DNA of 64,000 nucleotides from Cantharellus purpuraceus (taxonomy: Eukaryota; Basidiomycota; Agaricomycetes; Cantharellales; Hydnaceae). The DNA lies in contig JALBUN010000001.1 of the NCBI GenBank assembly GCA_025174535.1, positions 496,001-560,000 of the forward strand. The letters run 5' to 3'. Of this stretch, positions 45,920 through 57,170 are shown in pieces. The notes below the pieces were generated by a model that saw nothing but the letters and a program-made list of their open reading frames with translations, was not told the DNA's origin and searched no databases. The translations under genes and the position numbers were made by a program. Position 1 is the first letter of the stretch, and each line of letters starts with the position of its first letter.

Positions 45920-46700
45920 TAAAGATAGACCTGGTGTGTTGTTCCAACTGCCGGACGTTTAGCTGCCGGACTTCTGGGGAGAAGGGAGAGGAGAGGGGGA
46001 TTACAGGGGACAGGGGAGGAACAGGAGCATATAGGAGGCTCAGGAGGTTTTGAGGGACAAAGGGGGTAAAGGAGGACGGTTACAGGAATGGAATAGGGAA
46101 CAGGAGAAGCCCCTGTGAGTTCCAGAACTTCCTGGACATTATTTTCGCTTTTATTTTCATCATTTCATCATCATGGACACTTCCCCCCATCATCATCTCA
46201 TCATCCATCCCATCATTAACTCAGGACATTTACGAATGACTTCACTCATTCATAGGACTTAGTATCATATATAAATCACATCTGTAATGCACTTGAATAG
46301 ACTAGAGAATTTCCTCTCACCTGTTTCTGTCTGTGTGTCTGAATCTATTCGTATCTGGAATATCTCCAGAACGAACGCGTATTTCTATTAGCTTTTGCAT
46401 ATTCTATTAGAATATTGCATATCCCACTCGAATCTCGAATTACAAAGCCATACAATAACTGGCTATTTCTCTATTAAGCATTTACTCTCGTTCGAGTCAT
46501 CTGCTCCTGATCCCTGCTCAAATTGTCAATATCTAGACGAAGATCACACCAAATCCCATCAAACTTCGTAGGAAGATACTACTCAAGTATATCTTCAATT
46601 CGACTATGCATACATCCAGTTCCCACCACTGCTCCACTTTCTATTCGACTTCTGCTCATCACTACACTCCAGCAAAGCAATTATTTACATTATTCAAATA
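45920..46700 (+). mobile_element. LTR-6, plus copy
   Basis: It contains a TATATAAAT box near 46268 and the same ordered blocks as the minus copy at 40951-41812. This copy has more CpG (ACGAACGCG near 46373), so it is less decayed. Non-coding. Its 3' end is joined to a family-1b chromodomain on the other strand. Confidence 0.55.
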
Positions 46701-46703
46701 ACA

Positions 46704-47005
46704 TGGTGGAAGTCAGAGATGATCTCCATTGCATGTCCTAGCTCTGAGGCTGGTAGCCAGGAAGCTTCTTCATTAGTTCCTTCATGTCCTGCCTACTTGA
46801 CAAGGTATTGCAGTTTACATTTTCATCTCTTGTCAATCTTGGAGTCCAGAATCTCTGATATCTTGTACTCTGGTTCTCCATTTATGATGACAGGAGGAAC
46901 TGGAGTTGGTTCTTGACTGGAGAATGGATCTGGAGTTGAGGGTTTGAGCATGGAAACATGGAAGATGAGATGAATGGAGCACATGCTTTCTTGGAGATAG
47001 AGGGT
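46704..47005 (-). pseudogene. family-1b integrase C-terminus and chromodomain
   Basis: The minus strand reads IHLIFHVSMLKPSTPDPF, then EPEYKISEILDSKID and KCKLQYLVK with the aromatic and acidic residues of a chromodomain (NEEASWLPASEL). It aligns with 21380-21640 in family 1. Two stops. Confidence 0.75.
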
Positions 47006-47008
47006 AAA

Positions 47009-47219
47009 TGTTACATCCTACAATACCAAGTCCAATCTCTGGACTCCATCTCCATCTCCTTCTACTTCACCTCCATCAACTCCACCTCCATCAACTCCAC
47101 CTCCATCAACTCCACCTCCATCAACTCCACCTCCATCAACTCCACCTCCATCAACTCCACCTCCATCAACTCCACCTCCATCAACCCCAAACTCCATTTA
47201 TTATTCTCCTCCCCAATCT
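47009..47219 (+). mobile_element. family-1b LTR fragment with 15-bp tandem repeat
   Basis: It starts TGTTACATCC. In place of the usual single CTCCATCAACTCC there is a run of about nine 15-bp units (TCCACCTCCATCAAC) from about 47070 to 47185. It then breaks off into family-2 gag sequence. The run is an expansion of a motif present once or twice in other LTR copies. Confidence 0.75.
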
Positions 47220-48990
47220 AAGTCAAAGGAGCTCAATCAAGAGATCAAGCTATGGAAGCAGTGAGAAGCTGAGGCCTCTCACAAATACAGATTAGCCCTT
47301 GAACAGAAGGCTAAATATGCAGAACAAGAGCTCAGTCAGCTCTTTAGAGAGAAATGGCCCTAACAAGAGCTCAATGTCACTATTGATTTAAACTGACAGT
47401 CACAAAATGCACTGAACAGTTATCAGTGTATACAGGTAGCAGGCCTCTCAGGAGACACCTGCCATGAACAGTGAGATACCAATGGGTACCTCAAGAGGAT
47501 GCTCCCCATCACAGGGAGCAATCAGCACCATTGACCCTAGAAGACCAAGGTACTCTGGATCAATTGGATACAATTGATCCTATCAATGGCATTACTCACA
47601 TGGTATGAGTAGCCATAGTCAATAACAAAGATACAGACCCAGAGAAGTCTGTACTTGCCAAAGCTAGCATAAAAGTATCACCCCCTGAGCAATACTCAGG
47701 AGGTGCAGATCTCTAAGAATTTGAGATCTTTGTAAGACGCTTGTTTGGAATCATGTCAGTATACAATATTCTGATGTATAGGAGATATACATCAGGGTTT
47801 CAATGATACATAAAGCCAGGGAGTTACAATTTGGATATCTTAAAAGATTTCGGATGTGTGAAATTTTCATAAATATAAACATATATTCTATATTTTAATA
47901 AACTTTAAAAGATAAGATATTTGGTTGAGATGAACATAATTATTTACATGGATATAATAGGAATGTATGTATTAATATAATTGGTATTATATAGGGTATT
48001 TAGATATACAAATACCAGGTGGGGATTAAAGATAGTTCAAATTATGTTATAAGTATTGTATAAGAAAGAATCAATGATATTTGGATGTTCCTTCAAGAGA
48101 GTTGCCACCACTAAATGGGGAAAAAAGAATTATTTTTGAGAATTATGCCAAAATATCACAATATGTTTTAATCTAGTATATTGTGTAAAATTTGAGAATC
48201 ATGTTGAAATATGAAAATAAGTTTGAATTGAAGTGTATTGTATAAAATTTGAGGAAAATAGGTTGTACATACGTATTTGTTGTATTTCTGAATAAGCATC
48301 TAATGAGAATGCTATGATGGCTGAAGATGAATAATCTTCTTGGGCCATCAAGTACAAAGTTTCAACTGTTGTACTTAGGCACTCACCTTAAAGGCAAGGT
48401 CCAGGAATGGTTCTACAGGAATGTAGAACACTATGACAGGACAGTCCAAGACTAGACCCTGGAAACTGCAATCCAAGGATTGCAGCATAGATTCCTACAT
48501 ATGCTGACACGTCATCATGTGTCAAATAAGTTTGACTCTGTAATGCAGAGTCAAAGGACCATTCATGAATTAATGAATGATCTAGAAAAGTATGTGGGCT
48601 GCATGATAATGCCACCAGATGCAAGCACATTCAGGAAGAGGTTTATGACCACAATGTGTGAACCTTTGAGACAAGAAGTCCTCAAGAAGGGCCTCAATGC
48701 TGAATTTAGCAGCATTGAGCAGTTATACAAGACTGCTTGAATGATAGAGGAAGCAACATGATACCATCATGGTATGAGACATCTGGATAACATGACTAAC
48801 ATGTCCCCTGTGACTCATAGACCAGTAGTCAATAGAACTACTGGCATGACAACTGCAGGAAGCTGACCCACACCCAATGGATGTGTGTACGTGGCTCCTA
48901 ATATGCACTCAGTGCACCAAGGCTGGAACCCCATAGCAGTGGCTCCAGACTCAATACCAACAATTACCCCCTTAAGGGTAATTATCAGTT
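47220..48990 (+). pseudogene. family-2 gag fragment, split by the MITE-like repeat
   Basis: Parts 47220-47734 and 48302-48990 correspond to 57930-58440 and 58450-59140. Recognisable are KELNQEIKLW-like helix residues, LFREK, then LKGKVQEWFYRNVEHYDR and LMNDLEKYVGCMIMPPD. Stops and shifts throughout. Without the insert, the reading would run from EIFV to the MLRWLKMNN region of the other copy. It is joined to family-1b RT at about 48995. Confidence 0.8.
47735..48301 (+). mobile_element. AT-rich MITE-like repeat, copy 2 (complete)
   Basis: 567 bp with imperfect terminal inverted repeats (AGACGCTTGTTTGGAA at the left, AGATGCTTATTCAGAA reading inward from the right). An internal hairpin with arms CTGATGTATA / TATACATCAG lies near 47773. 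AT-rich, no ORF. It interrupts family-2 gag; copy 1 at 1161 interrupts a family-1 antisense ORF. Confidence 0.65.
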
Positions 48991-48994
48991 GAAA

Positions 48995-50178
48995 CCACCA
49001 ACAGACTTACCAATGCTCTGGCAGCATTCCAGCATCTTATAAATGACATCTTCTCTGACCTCCTGGATATATGCATCCTCATGTACTTGGATGATATCCT
49101 GATATACTCTGACAACTCCAAAGAACACAGCAACCACATCCATGAAGTCCTTCTCTGACTCCAGAAAAACAAGCTGTATACTTGAGCTGACAAATGTTCT
49201 TTCCACAAAAGCACAGTTGAGTACCTTGGATATATATTGTCTCCAAACGGACTTACTATGGACTCCAGCAAAGTCCAGGTAATACAAGATTGGCCAGAAC
49301 CCCACAAAGTCAAAGATGTGCAATCCTTCTTAGAATTTGCTAATTTCTATAGGCGTTTCATATTCAACTACTCTGATCTCACAGTTCCACTGACTCGTTT
49401 AACTCATAAAGAAACTCCATGGGAGTTCTCAGACTCCTGCTGGACATCCTTCAAAACATTAAAGAGAGCTTTCACTACAGCTCTGGTCTTATCACAATGG
49501 AACCCAGGATCTCTGATCATTGTAGAAACTAACACCTCTGACTATGCACTGGCAGCCATTCTATCAACCATCTCTCCAGCAGACAATGAGGTTCATCCAA
49601 TAGCTTTCCATTCTCAGACTTTCACTCCAGCAGAACTCAACTACGATGTCCATGATAAAGAACTACTCGCAATCTTTGAAGCTTTCAAGTCCTGGCGACA
49701 TTACCTTGAAGGATCTCCAACTCCAGTCAATGTCATCACAGACCACAATATTTTTCAACTACCAAACTCCTTACTAGGCAGCAAGCCTGCTGGTCTGAAT
49801 TCCTGTCCCAGTTTAATCTGGTAATCCGTTTCCATCCTGGAAAACTTGGTACAAAACCAGACTCATTAACTAGACGATGGGACATCTATCCTAAAGAGGG
49901 AGGAAATGATTATGCAGCAGTAAATCCACATAATCTTAGGCCTGTGTTCACTAATGAACAGTTAACCACTTCCCTCCAAGCAACGACATTCTATTCCCCA
50001 GTCCTCCAAGCAGCCATCACTATGGACATTGATACACTCCACTCCAATATCCGATCCACACTCCGATCAGATCCACACTCCGATCAGATCCACACTCCGA
50101 TCAGATCCACACTCCGATCAGATCCACACTCCGATCAGATCCACACTCCGATCAGATCCACACTCCGATCAGATCCAG
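48995..50178 (+). pseudogene. family-1b RT-RNase H fragment with 17-bp repeats
   Basis: RT from [15 protein letters not shown] through [11 protein letters not shown] (near 49085), GYILSPNGLTM, the connection and RNase H (ETNTSDYALA, with N for the usual catalytic D, KELLAIFEAF, VITDHN), then the linker DYAAVNPHN to [12 protein letters not shown] run of about seven 17-bp units (GATCCACACTCCGATCA) occupies 50052-50178 where family 1 has one HSSLRSDP segment. The integrase is absent. The frame is open for 195 codons at 49237-49824. Confidence 0.8.
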
Positions 50179-51250
50179 CCATCTCTGGACATTGCTGAGC
50201 TTCATGGGCATGTAAAGCCTCCTCCACATGCCAAAATACTTCCAAAACTCTTTCAACATCCAAGATCCCCACCATGTCTCTCTTATGCCATTGGCAATCT
50301 CGTATTCTTCCATGATTCGGTTGAACCATATACATTCCTTGGCATTTCACCTCTATATTGTAATATAGATAAAAGAGTCAAACATGAGGTAGAGTTTCAG
50401 TTGCCATTGCTGGCCTATCCTCCCACTTTGATCTGACTCAGGTTACATTGTGTCAGACAAAGGGACTGAATGCTCTTGAAACAGGATACCATATAGAGAC
50501 AGATCACCAAGACAATAAGTATTTGTTGTGGTTGCTGACTGAAGTCCTCATGTGACTCAGGGTCAACTTACCTTCAGAGCCATAGGGAAGATGGTATTGG
50601 TGGACATTTCTATTGCACTTTTATATGACTCACCCCTGTTTCATCTTTTAATTCATTCATACACAATTTACTCATTGTTGGTTCTTTTATTACTCATCAT
50701 CTTCTATTTTTACAAAGATTCCCCCTATCTGTCATTTCATTTCTCCATGATTTCCCTATTAGTAGTTCAACTTCACACACTTCATCAGCAGTCTTGATCA
50801 GCATTTCTTGCATCATATTGCATCTCTGCTCCTCATGTTGTGTCATTGTACCCTGGGGATTTGCATATAAAAGGGCACTAGTTTTCACCTTTGGAATCAA
50901 TCAACAAGTTTTCAGTCAATGCTCTAAAGTCAAAGATCATGCTCTACACTCTACACTCTACACTGAGGCAAAACACCTTGGTTCAACAATCAGATTTCCT
51001 TCCCCCACCAAGAGGTCATGTCTCTTGAAACCAACTTTCATGCACCTCGCAACCATGTTCCCCGTCATCCTCCAGTCACAGAGCACAATCTACCATCTCA
51101 ACAGTCCCTCTTTGCTCACCATCATCCTCTAATCACAGAGCACTATAAATTGTCTCAACAGTGCCCTTTTGATCACCCTCATCAGACACAGTGTACTATT
51201 ACACTTGCCAATTACCCAGTAATACCACTTGGCCTGACAATTCTTTGGCA
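50179..51250 (+). mobile_element. LTR-S, truncated at both ends
   Basis: Collinear with 15990-17060: the second half of the LTR ORF (HVKPPPHAKILPKLFQHPR), the TATA box (CATATAAAAGGGC near 50866) and downstream part to CTTTGGCA. The first 260 and last about 95 bases are missing. CpG-poor. Confidence 0.8.
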
Positions 51251-51251
51251 T

Positions 51252-51325
51252 TGTTACATCCTGTAACACCATGTCTGATCTCTGGACTCCCTCTCCCTCT
51301 CCCTCTACTCCATCTCCATGCTTGT
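51252..51325 (+). mobile_element. family-1b LTR 5' fragment
   Basis: TGTTACATCC to CTCCATGCTTG. It is cut where a CpG-rich, non-transposon sequence begins. Confidence 0.65.
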
Positions 51326-51603
51326 AATGACAATGACTCCCGCGATGACAGGAGAGGGACTCCACTGCGAGGAGAAGTCGGGGGAGAATTTGGAAAATGC
51401 AGAGTAGATGGCAAGAGGAGGTTTGGGATACTTAACGTCTGTCTTGTAGGGGAAGACGGCTGAGCCGTTGTAGGACTAGAAGTGGATTCACCAGGGATGG
51501 TAGGTTTGGGAATGGACATGATGAGCTTTGGTTTGACGTGACTTTTCTCTCCTGGTAACCTTGTCGCACATTGCGGGATGGTGGCGTATTGAAGGTCATC
51601 CAT
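51326..51603 (-). pseudogene. orphan exon-like ORF of unknown origin
   Basis: The minus strand is open from the ATG at 51603 (MDDLQYATIPQCATRLPGEK) through a Ser/Pro/Thr-rich stretch (STSSPTTAQPSSPTRQTLS) up to the LTR junction at 51326. It is richer in CpG than the sequences on either side. No family recognised. It may be a 5' exon of a host gene cut off by transposon insertion. Confidence 0.35.
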
Positions 51604-51606
51604 GTA

Positions 51607-51810
51607 TCATCTCCCAGAAGGGAGATGATGGATGCTCAAGATGAGCATCCAATGGAAGTGGGACAGTCTTCCACATCTGCAGTACCCAAAATGAGTGCTG
51701 CAGAAATGATCCAAGGTCATCAAGATGAGATGACCTGGAAGATTGGCAGATGGCATGGAGGCACTGCTCTCATGGGTGCCAAAAGTGCAATGACTATATT
51801 TCACACATAA
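51607..51810 (+). pseudogene. small family-2-associated ORF
   Basis: Reads SSPRREMMDAQDEHPMEVGQ, then MSAAEMIQGHQDEMTWKIGR and ALMGAKSAMTIF before a stop. The same start recurs at 63931 (MSSLRREMTDAQDKHPMEVE), right after the hairpin-rich 3' region of family 2. Function unknown; 51811-51920 continues with similar hairpin-rich sequence. Confidence 0.45.
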
Positions 51811-51920
51811 TTGAGGCTCAGAATAGGAGCTGACTATATATTTCCATGGCTTTGGTGGAGAGGGCATTGAGAATCATGCAGCCATGATTGATCCACAACA
51901 TTGAAGACAATGTTGCAAGC

Positions 51921-52301
51921 TGTTAAGTGCTGGGATACTAGGGGTTCAATGGAGTAACCAGAGTTCAGATGCTAGTGATGTAGGGGACTTTACTGTTCCA
52001 ATTCAACTGGAGACAGAATGGGGACAATAACTATTGAGTTGGATCAAGTGGACTTGGCTTCAACTTGTGTGTTGCACCCTCTCAGATTGTCAGTCCAATA
52101 TTTTGGAGTTTGGAGCATAGAGTTGGATCAAGGATCTGGAGTTCAACTTGTTGTAACCCATAAGAAGAAACTGCTTATAAAGAGAACAATAATGGAGTTC
52201 ATGGTTGACGGAGGTGGAGTTGATGGAGGTGGGAGTTGATGGATGTGGAGATGAAGGAGATGGAGATCTGGAGTTTGGACTTGGTGTTACAGGATGTAAC
52301 A
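51921..52301 (-). mobile_element. family-1b LTR with internal deletion
   Basis: Both LTR ends are present (TGTTAAGTGC and GGATGTAACA on +), but about 200 bp in the middle, including the RNA start site, are gone. Flanks do not form a target duplication. Confidence 0.75.
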
Positions 52302-52425
52302 TCAAGATTGCAAGTAGTTCTTTATCATGGACATCATAGTTTAGTTCCACCAGAGTGAAAGTCTGGGAGTGGAAAGCAATTGTTGTCTGTTGGAAAGATG
52401 GTTGAAAGAATGGCCACTAGAGCAT
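52302..52425 (-). pseudogene. family-1b RNase H fragment
   Basis: The minus strand reads AFHSQTFTLVELNYDVHDKELLAI in family-1b style. It is 120 bp long between two LTRs. Confidence 0.65.
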
Positions 52426-53093
52426 AGTTGGTTGGGAATGGAGTTGTAGTCAGAGTGTGGTTGTGGTGATTGGAATGGACTTGGCTTTACCAGTGTCCAA
52501 GATTTCAAAGATGGAGTATGACTTAGATAGTTCAGATTGGACTTGGGACCTAGATGTGATTTGATATTTGAACTGGGGAATGAGGTCCCCAGTTGTGTGG
52601 CTTGTATACATAGCTGAAATCTAATAATAATTTTTCTGGTAATGGGTCTCTGAGGCCGATGGCCTTACATGAGTATGTCTGAGTCTGACAGGGATGGATG
52701 TCCAGGTTCCTATGGTGATGCTGATGCATCAATGAAAACAGAGATGGATGGGCAGAGATGGCGGTATTAGTCAGATGGACTAATGGAGATGTGACAATTT
52801 CTAAATGGAGTATAGATTTTGTATGCATGGGGATCTGGGTGGATTGGACAGGGATCTGGGTGGATTGGACAGGGATCTGGGTGGATTGGACAGGGATCTG
52901 GGTGGATTGGACAGGGATCTGGGTGGATTGGACAGGGATCTGGGTGGATTGGACAGGGATCTGGGTGGATTGGACAGGGATCTGGGTGGATTGGACAGGG
53001 ATCTGGGTGGATTGGACAGGGATCTGGGTGGATTGGACAGGGATCTGGGTGGATTGGACAGGGATCTGGGTGTTAATGAATATAATCATAACA
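52426..53093 (-). mobile_element. family-1 LTR with 21-bp tandem array
   Basis: Reverse complement of the family-1 LTR, ending TAATCATAACA at 53093, with the 3' part truncated. Between about 52832 and 53070 the motif that normally occurs once or twice (GATCTGGGTGGATTGGACAGG on +) is repeated 11-12 times, almost perfectly. The 21-bp period makes artificial open frames in several registers; these are not genes. Confidence 0.8.
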
Positions 53094-53315
53094 TGAGATT
53101 ACTTTGTTAATACAATAATATCATGCAGAAGAGCATTCATTTCACAAAGTCAACAAGAAAGATTATGATTCATTGACTACTGACAGCTTCTACCCAATTA
53201 CACTCTATTGAACTCACTCCATACCGATCAATTATGAGTCCCGAACATATCAGCTCAACAGCAAACAATGGCCACTAAACCTTCTCCATGCCTATCCTGA
53301 TGCTAATACCAATGC

Positions 53316-54837
53316 TTACTGTGCACCATTCAGTAGCCATTTAAGCCCAACCTTGAGATCCTCCTCGAACTTTGACGAAGCCTTCAGCGCCGGGAAGGGT
53401 AAATTGAATCCATGAGGCATGCCGGGGTATCTAAAAGCAAACACGAGTGGGGAGACATGAGCAAAACCATAATGTCAAGGGTAGGAGACGATACACGGAA
53501 GACCAGATATGAGCAGGAATCACGTACACGATCACTTTAGTTTTCACGCCCGCCTCTCGCAGGAGTTTATCGTATAACAACCCTTCATCGCGTAACGGAT
53601 CTAGGCCGGCCACTTGGAAAACCGTGGGTGGAAGGCCTGCATGAGATGGATAAAGTAAGGGGGATACTTCTGGGTCGGTAGGAGATCCCCCGTACTTCGC
53701 TAATAGACCATGAATCCAAATAAACAACATAATTATGTATCGAACGTCATACCATACATGTCGTAGACCATCGGCTCACTCAGTATAGTCATTTTCTTGT
53801 ACTCCTCTGGTACGTTTACAGAGAGCAGTTCATTCTTAAACCTATTCATCATCATAACTCGAGTCCTGCACAATCAATGAGAATCTGCGACGTACTTATC
53901 GGGGTAGGCGTTCGGATGGATAGTGATCGGATATTGAAGAATCTGGCCTGTGGGCGACCTGCCGCGGAAGAATGTATCATCGCGTGCGCGGTGAGCAGTA
54001 ACGGCAACTATATTTGCTCCTGCGGACGTTCCACCGATGAAGAATCCCTTAGAGAGGGATGCGCCGAATAAATGTGCGTTTTCAGCAGTCTGTCAAAGCG
54101 AAAGAGTACAGTCAGCATGGTGTTTTGGCTCGTGAACAGGAGGGTCATGTTACCCATTTCAAAGCGTCATAGCAATCGTTCAAGCCCGCTGGGAAGGGGT
54201 CTTCTGGGGCAAGTCTGATGATTTGTCACGCAGGTGGCTTGAGCTGGGAGATGGTACTGGACGTGAGAGATAGTAGCGCACCGGTAGTCCACGTTGATAA
54301 CCGCCACCTGGAGCTCGACGCTGACGATTCTCAGCTTATAATCGTCAAATTCAATGCTTCCAGCTGTGAACCCTATGGAATAGAATGGTTGGGATGAGTT
54401 GAGCGCGCCAGGACATGATAGCGAGACGACACACACCTCCACCGTGGACCCAGAAAAGACACGGAAACTCCTTTTCCTCCCCTGGCGGAGTAGGGGTCAC
54501 TGTTCGAACAAGGCAGGCTCCGCCGCTAGAGGGTATATTATGATCCTCGACGCGATACAGGGAATCTGAACCGACACCATATTATGAAAGCACCATTATT
54601 TGGCAACTGCTCTATATATATGAGTGTCGGAGCGTACGTACCCTGAGGCAGGAAGGGTCTAAAATGCTCCTTGTTCGCTGATATAAAATACTTTGCGACA
54701 CGTTCTCTGACGATGTGTAGGTCTTTCGAAGGCTCCCTGTACGGTATCTTGGCGAACAGCTCGGCCCACTCCGGGTCCGGAGTCGTCAAGTAGGCATACT
54801 GAGACATCATAGTGAGATAAAAAACTTTGGCTGCCAA
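53316..54837 (-). CDS. alpha/beta hydrolase fold-3 (HSL-type esterase/lipase-like)
   Basis: Eight exons: 54642-54837, 54437-54564, 54282-54372, 54154-54214, 53896-54089, 53753-53865, 53528-53699, 53316-53431. From the ATG at 54807 (MSQYAYLT), which I prefer over the one at 54837, they join to 346 residues with no stop and GT-AG borders. Oxyanion motif FWVHGGG (split by intron 2), nucleophile elbow GGTSAGAN, acid region [11 protein letters not shown] and catalytic His in GMPHGF appear in order, so the Ser-Asp-His triad is complete. The family hydrolyses ester bonds of small substrates; there is no signal peptide. One intron (53866-53895) is only 30 nt. Host-like CpG content. Confidence 0.85.
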
Positions 54838-55669
54838 ATCACCCGTGACATCAGCGCATCAGCGCACCAGCAATGCATTGGCTTAGTACTTGTCTTGCAA
54901 AACATAAGACACACCAGCAGCAGCAATCGATTTTCAAGTGCACACCCTAAGAATGTCCCGTCAATGGTCTATGATGCCGGAAGGGTCAAACGTTTCAAGT
55001 TTGAGAACTGAGCTGTGATTGTGAACGTTTGAACTCCGAGTCAGCATCGTCCGATTGAGCGACAGCTTCAGTCAGCTGTCGCTTGTCACTGATCACCATG
55101 ATGGCCCTTCTTTCCGAAACCCCGTGCCATCGATTGCTCATGGAATCGGTTCGTCAGCCACGCCGAGCTCCGCGTCCAAGTTGCCGACCTAGCAGTACAC
55201 ATACCACACGTCCTTGGGCGGCTCGAATTCATAGTGCTCAAGTATAGGTCAAAATGCTACAGTATTTAATGAGTTTGTCAAGATTATACTCGTTTTCACA
55301 AGACTGATTCTATTGACTAGCTTAAGCATATACCCCTGATGTAACGCGGAGCCATGCGTACATCAGGAAAACCGGCTGGGCCTTGCTTGAGTCGGCGGAG
55401 CTTGCAAGACAGCTTATAGTCTTGCGTTGCCATACATAGTGTTAGTAGTGAATACAAGATGTGTTCAGGAATTTTGCAGTCATGCAAGCAAATACAAGAT
55501 GTGTTCATGTCTCTTACATTTGTGCAAGGTGTGCATAAGATGTTTAGGTCTTTTGTAGTGGTGTAAGGCATGTATAATAAGATATGGTCAGGCCATACAT
55601 TTGTTGTAATCTATTTGGGCTCAAAAACTTGTCCATGGGTTTCAACAATTTGCTAATGTGCCTTTTTTC
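54838..55669. other. intergenic, no gene recognised
   Basis: Upstream of the hydrolase gene. A repeated CAAGATGTGTTCA motif (about 55457 and 55493) and a minus-strand ORF of 84 codons without known features are all that is seen. Confidence 0.3.
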
Positions 55670-55879
55670 TCAAAAATTACATGTACATTCCTTTTCTGCC
55701 TGAGTCACCCAGTAGCCCACCTTGGAGCAGCCTTTGCACCTGTTGAAGAAGAGTTGAATTAACTATGCCTTTGGGACTACTGCCACTACTAGTGGATGTT
55801 CTGAAGGCATCATTAGTGTCTTGTTCCTGACTGATATTTGAAGGGCCTGAAGATTGCCCAGGCTTGGAGCTGAAGAGAG
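55670..55879 (-). pseudogene. Ser/Gly-rich ORF fragment of unknown origin
   Basis: The minus-strand frame includes SSKPGQSSGPSNISQEQD, NDAFRTSTSSGSSPKGI and LLQQVQRLLQGGLLG. It is cut by the family-1 LTR at 55880. Low-complexity style resembles a gag or regulatory protein tail; unassigned. Confidence 0.3.
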
Positions 55880-56394
55880 TGTTATGACCATATTCATTAA
55901 CACCCAGATCCCCATCCAATCTACTCAGTTTCTCACACACATGAAATCTATACTCCTTATGGAAATCATCACATCTCCATTTGTCCATCCAATCATCATT
56001 GTTGTCCCCACTCATCCATTTCCAATTCCACTGATGCATCAGCATCACCATAGGAACTCAGACATCTATCACCATCAGACTCAGACATACTCACATAAGG
56101 CCATCAGCCTTGGAGATCTGTCACTGAAGTAATTATTATTAAGTTTCACATATGTATTCAAGTCATACAACTGGGGACTTCATTCCCCAGTTCAAGTATC
56201 AAATCATGTCTAGGTCCTAAGTCTGATCCTAACTATCTAAGTCATACTCAATCTCTGAAATCTCAGACACAGGTATTAGTGAGGGTGCAGCACATAAGCT
56301 GAAGCCAAGTCCATTCTGACCACCATAACTCTGACTCCAACTCTGAAAATCTGACTCCAAAGATCCAACCCCCTGACAGACCCAGTGTGTAATA
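55880..56394 (+). mobile_element. family-1 LTR
   Basis: TGTTATGACC to GTGTGTAATA, strongly CpG-depleted. It is followed by the primer binding site GTATATTCAAACTGC. The RNA start site reads CAGTTCAAGTAT here. Confidence 0.8.
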
Positions 56395-56565
56395 GTATAT
56401 TCAAACTGCATGCTCACTTCTACCCCCATGCCATGATCCACTACCAACTCCAAATGTGCATGAACAGTCAGGGTGCCTGCCCCCAGCATCAGACCATCCC
56501 CAAGGTCATCAAGCTGATGGGCCATACAGAGACTGCTAACAAAGAGGATGACACCCCAATCTGTG
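56395..56565 (+). pseudogene. family-1 gag 5' fragment
   Basis: Matches 15400-15560, including the region of PKVIKLMGHTETANKEDD, but with stops. It ends where family-2 sequence starts. Confidence 0.7.
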
Positions 56566-57170
56566 CAAGAATTGTGACTTAGTTCACACCAACACAGAAC
56601 TCAATCAGCTTATTGGTTGTGCTATGTGCAATATGGTGTGGTTAAAATCTAAGTTCTGTTCTAACTACATGTGGACCCACACATATACTGTACTTGGGTC
56701 CACTGATTATATAATAACTGTATACATGCACCCCATGCCAAGAAAGCAGCATTCCTTAAGGGAATGCTGTAGATACAAATATATATGTATATTTATAATA
56801 TTCTACCATAAGTAAGAAATTAGGGTATTTACACCCTCCCCTTTTTGAATGAGGCATGCCCTCATTCACTAATTAGTCATACAACTCCTTATGGAGCTGT
56901 TCAGATGAGTCTGTGTCTATATGATTGTCTTGATCATATGGCTCTGGAGGGAGATGGCTCTCAGTCATCCCCAACATCCTCATAGTATCCTCATTCACTT
57001 GAATGGATGAGGAAGAAGCAACCACTAATGCAGCATCTTGATCAAGGTCATGATTAAGCTGGTTGTGGCCTAAACACCCCCTAGTCACTCATGTAAGTGA
57101 GCAACTAGTAAACTAACTTAGTTAGTCTACAAAGATAGAAGAAAGAAAGGAGTCATCATAATGATGACTT
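56566..57170 (+). mobile_element. family-2 5' region, LTR-like and hairpin-rich
   Basis: Non-coding, with TATATATGTATATTTAT near 56782 and many short inverted repeats (for example GCATTCC/GGAATGC near 56753). The first 260 bases recur at 44945-45230. It does not match the non-coding region after the chromodomain (63490-63930), so a pair of LTRs could not be shown for this copy. Confidence 0.5.

Noticed and set aside
50052..50178. Regularly spaced repeats resembling a CRISPR array
   Set aside because: The units are head-to-tail without unique spacers and the genome is eukaryotic; it is a simple tandem array.
52805..53110. Long repetitive ORFs on both strands
   Set aside because: They are forced by the 21-bp tandem array in an LTR; the period is a multiple of three, so several frames stay open.
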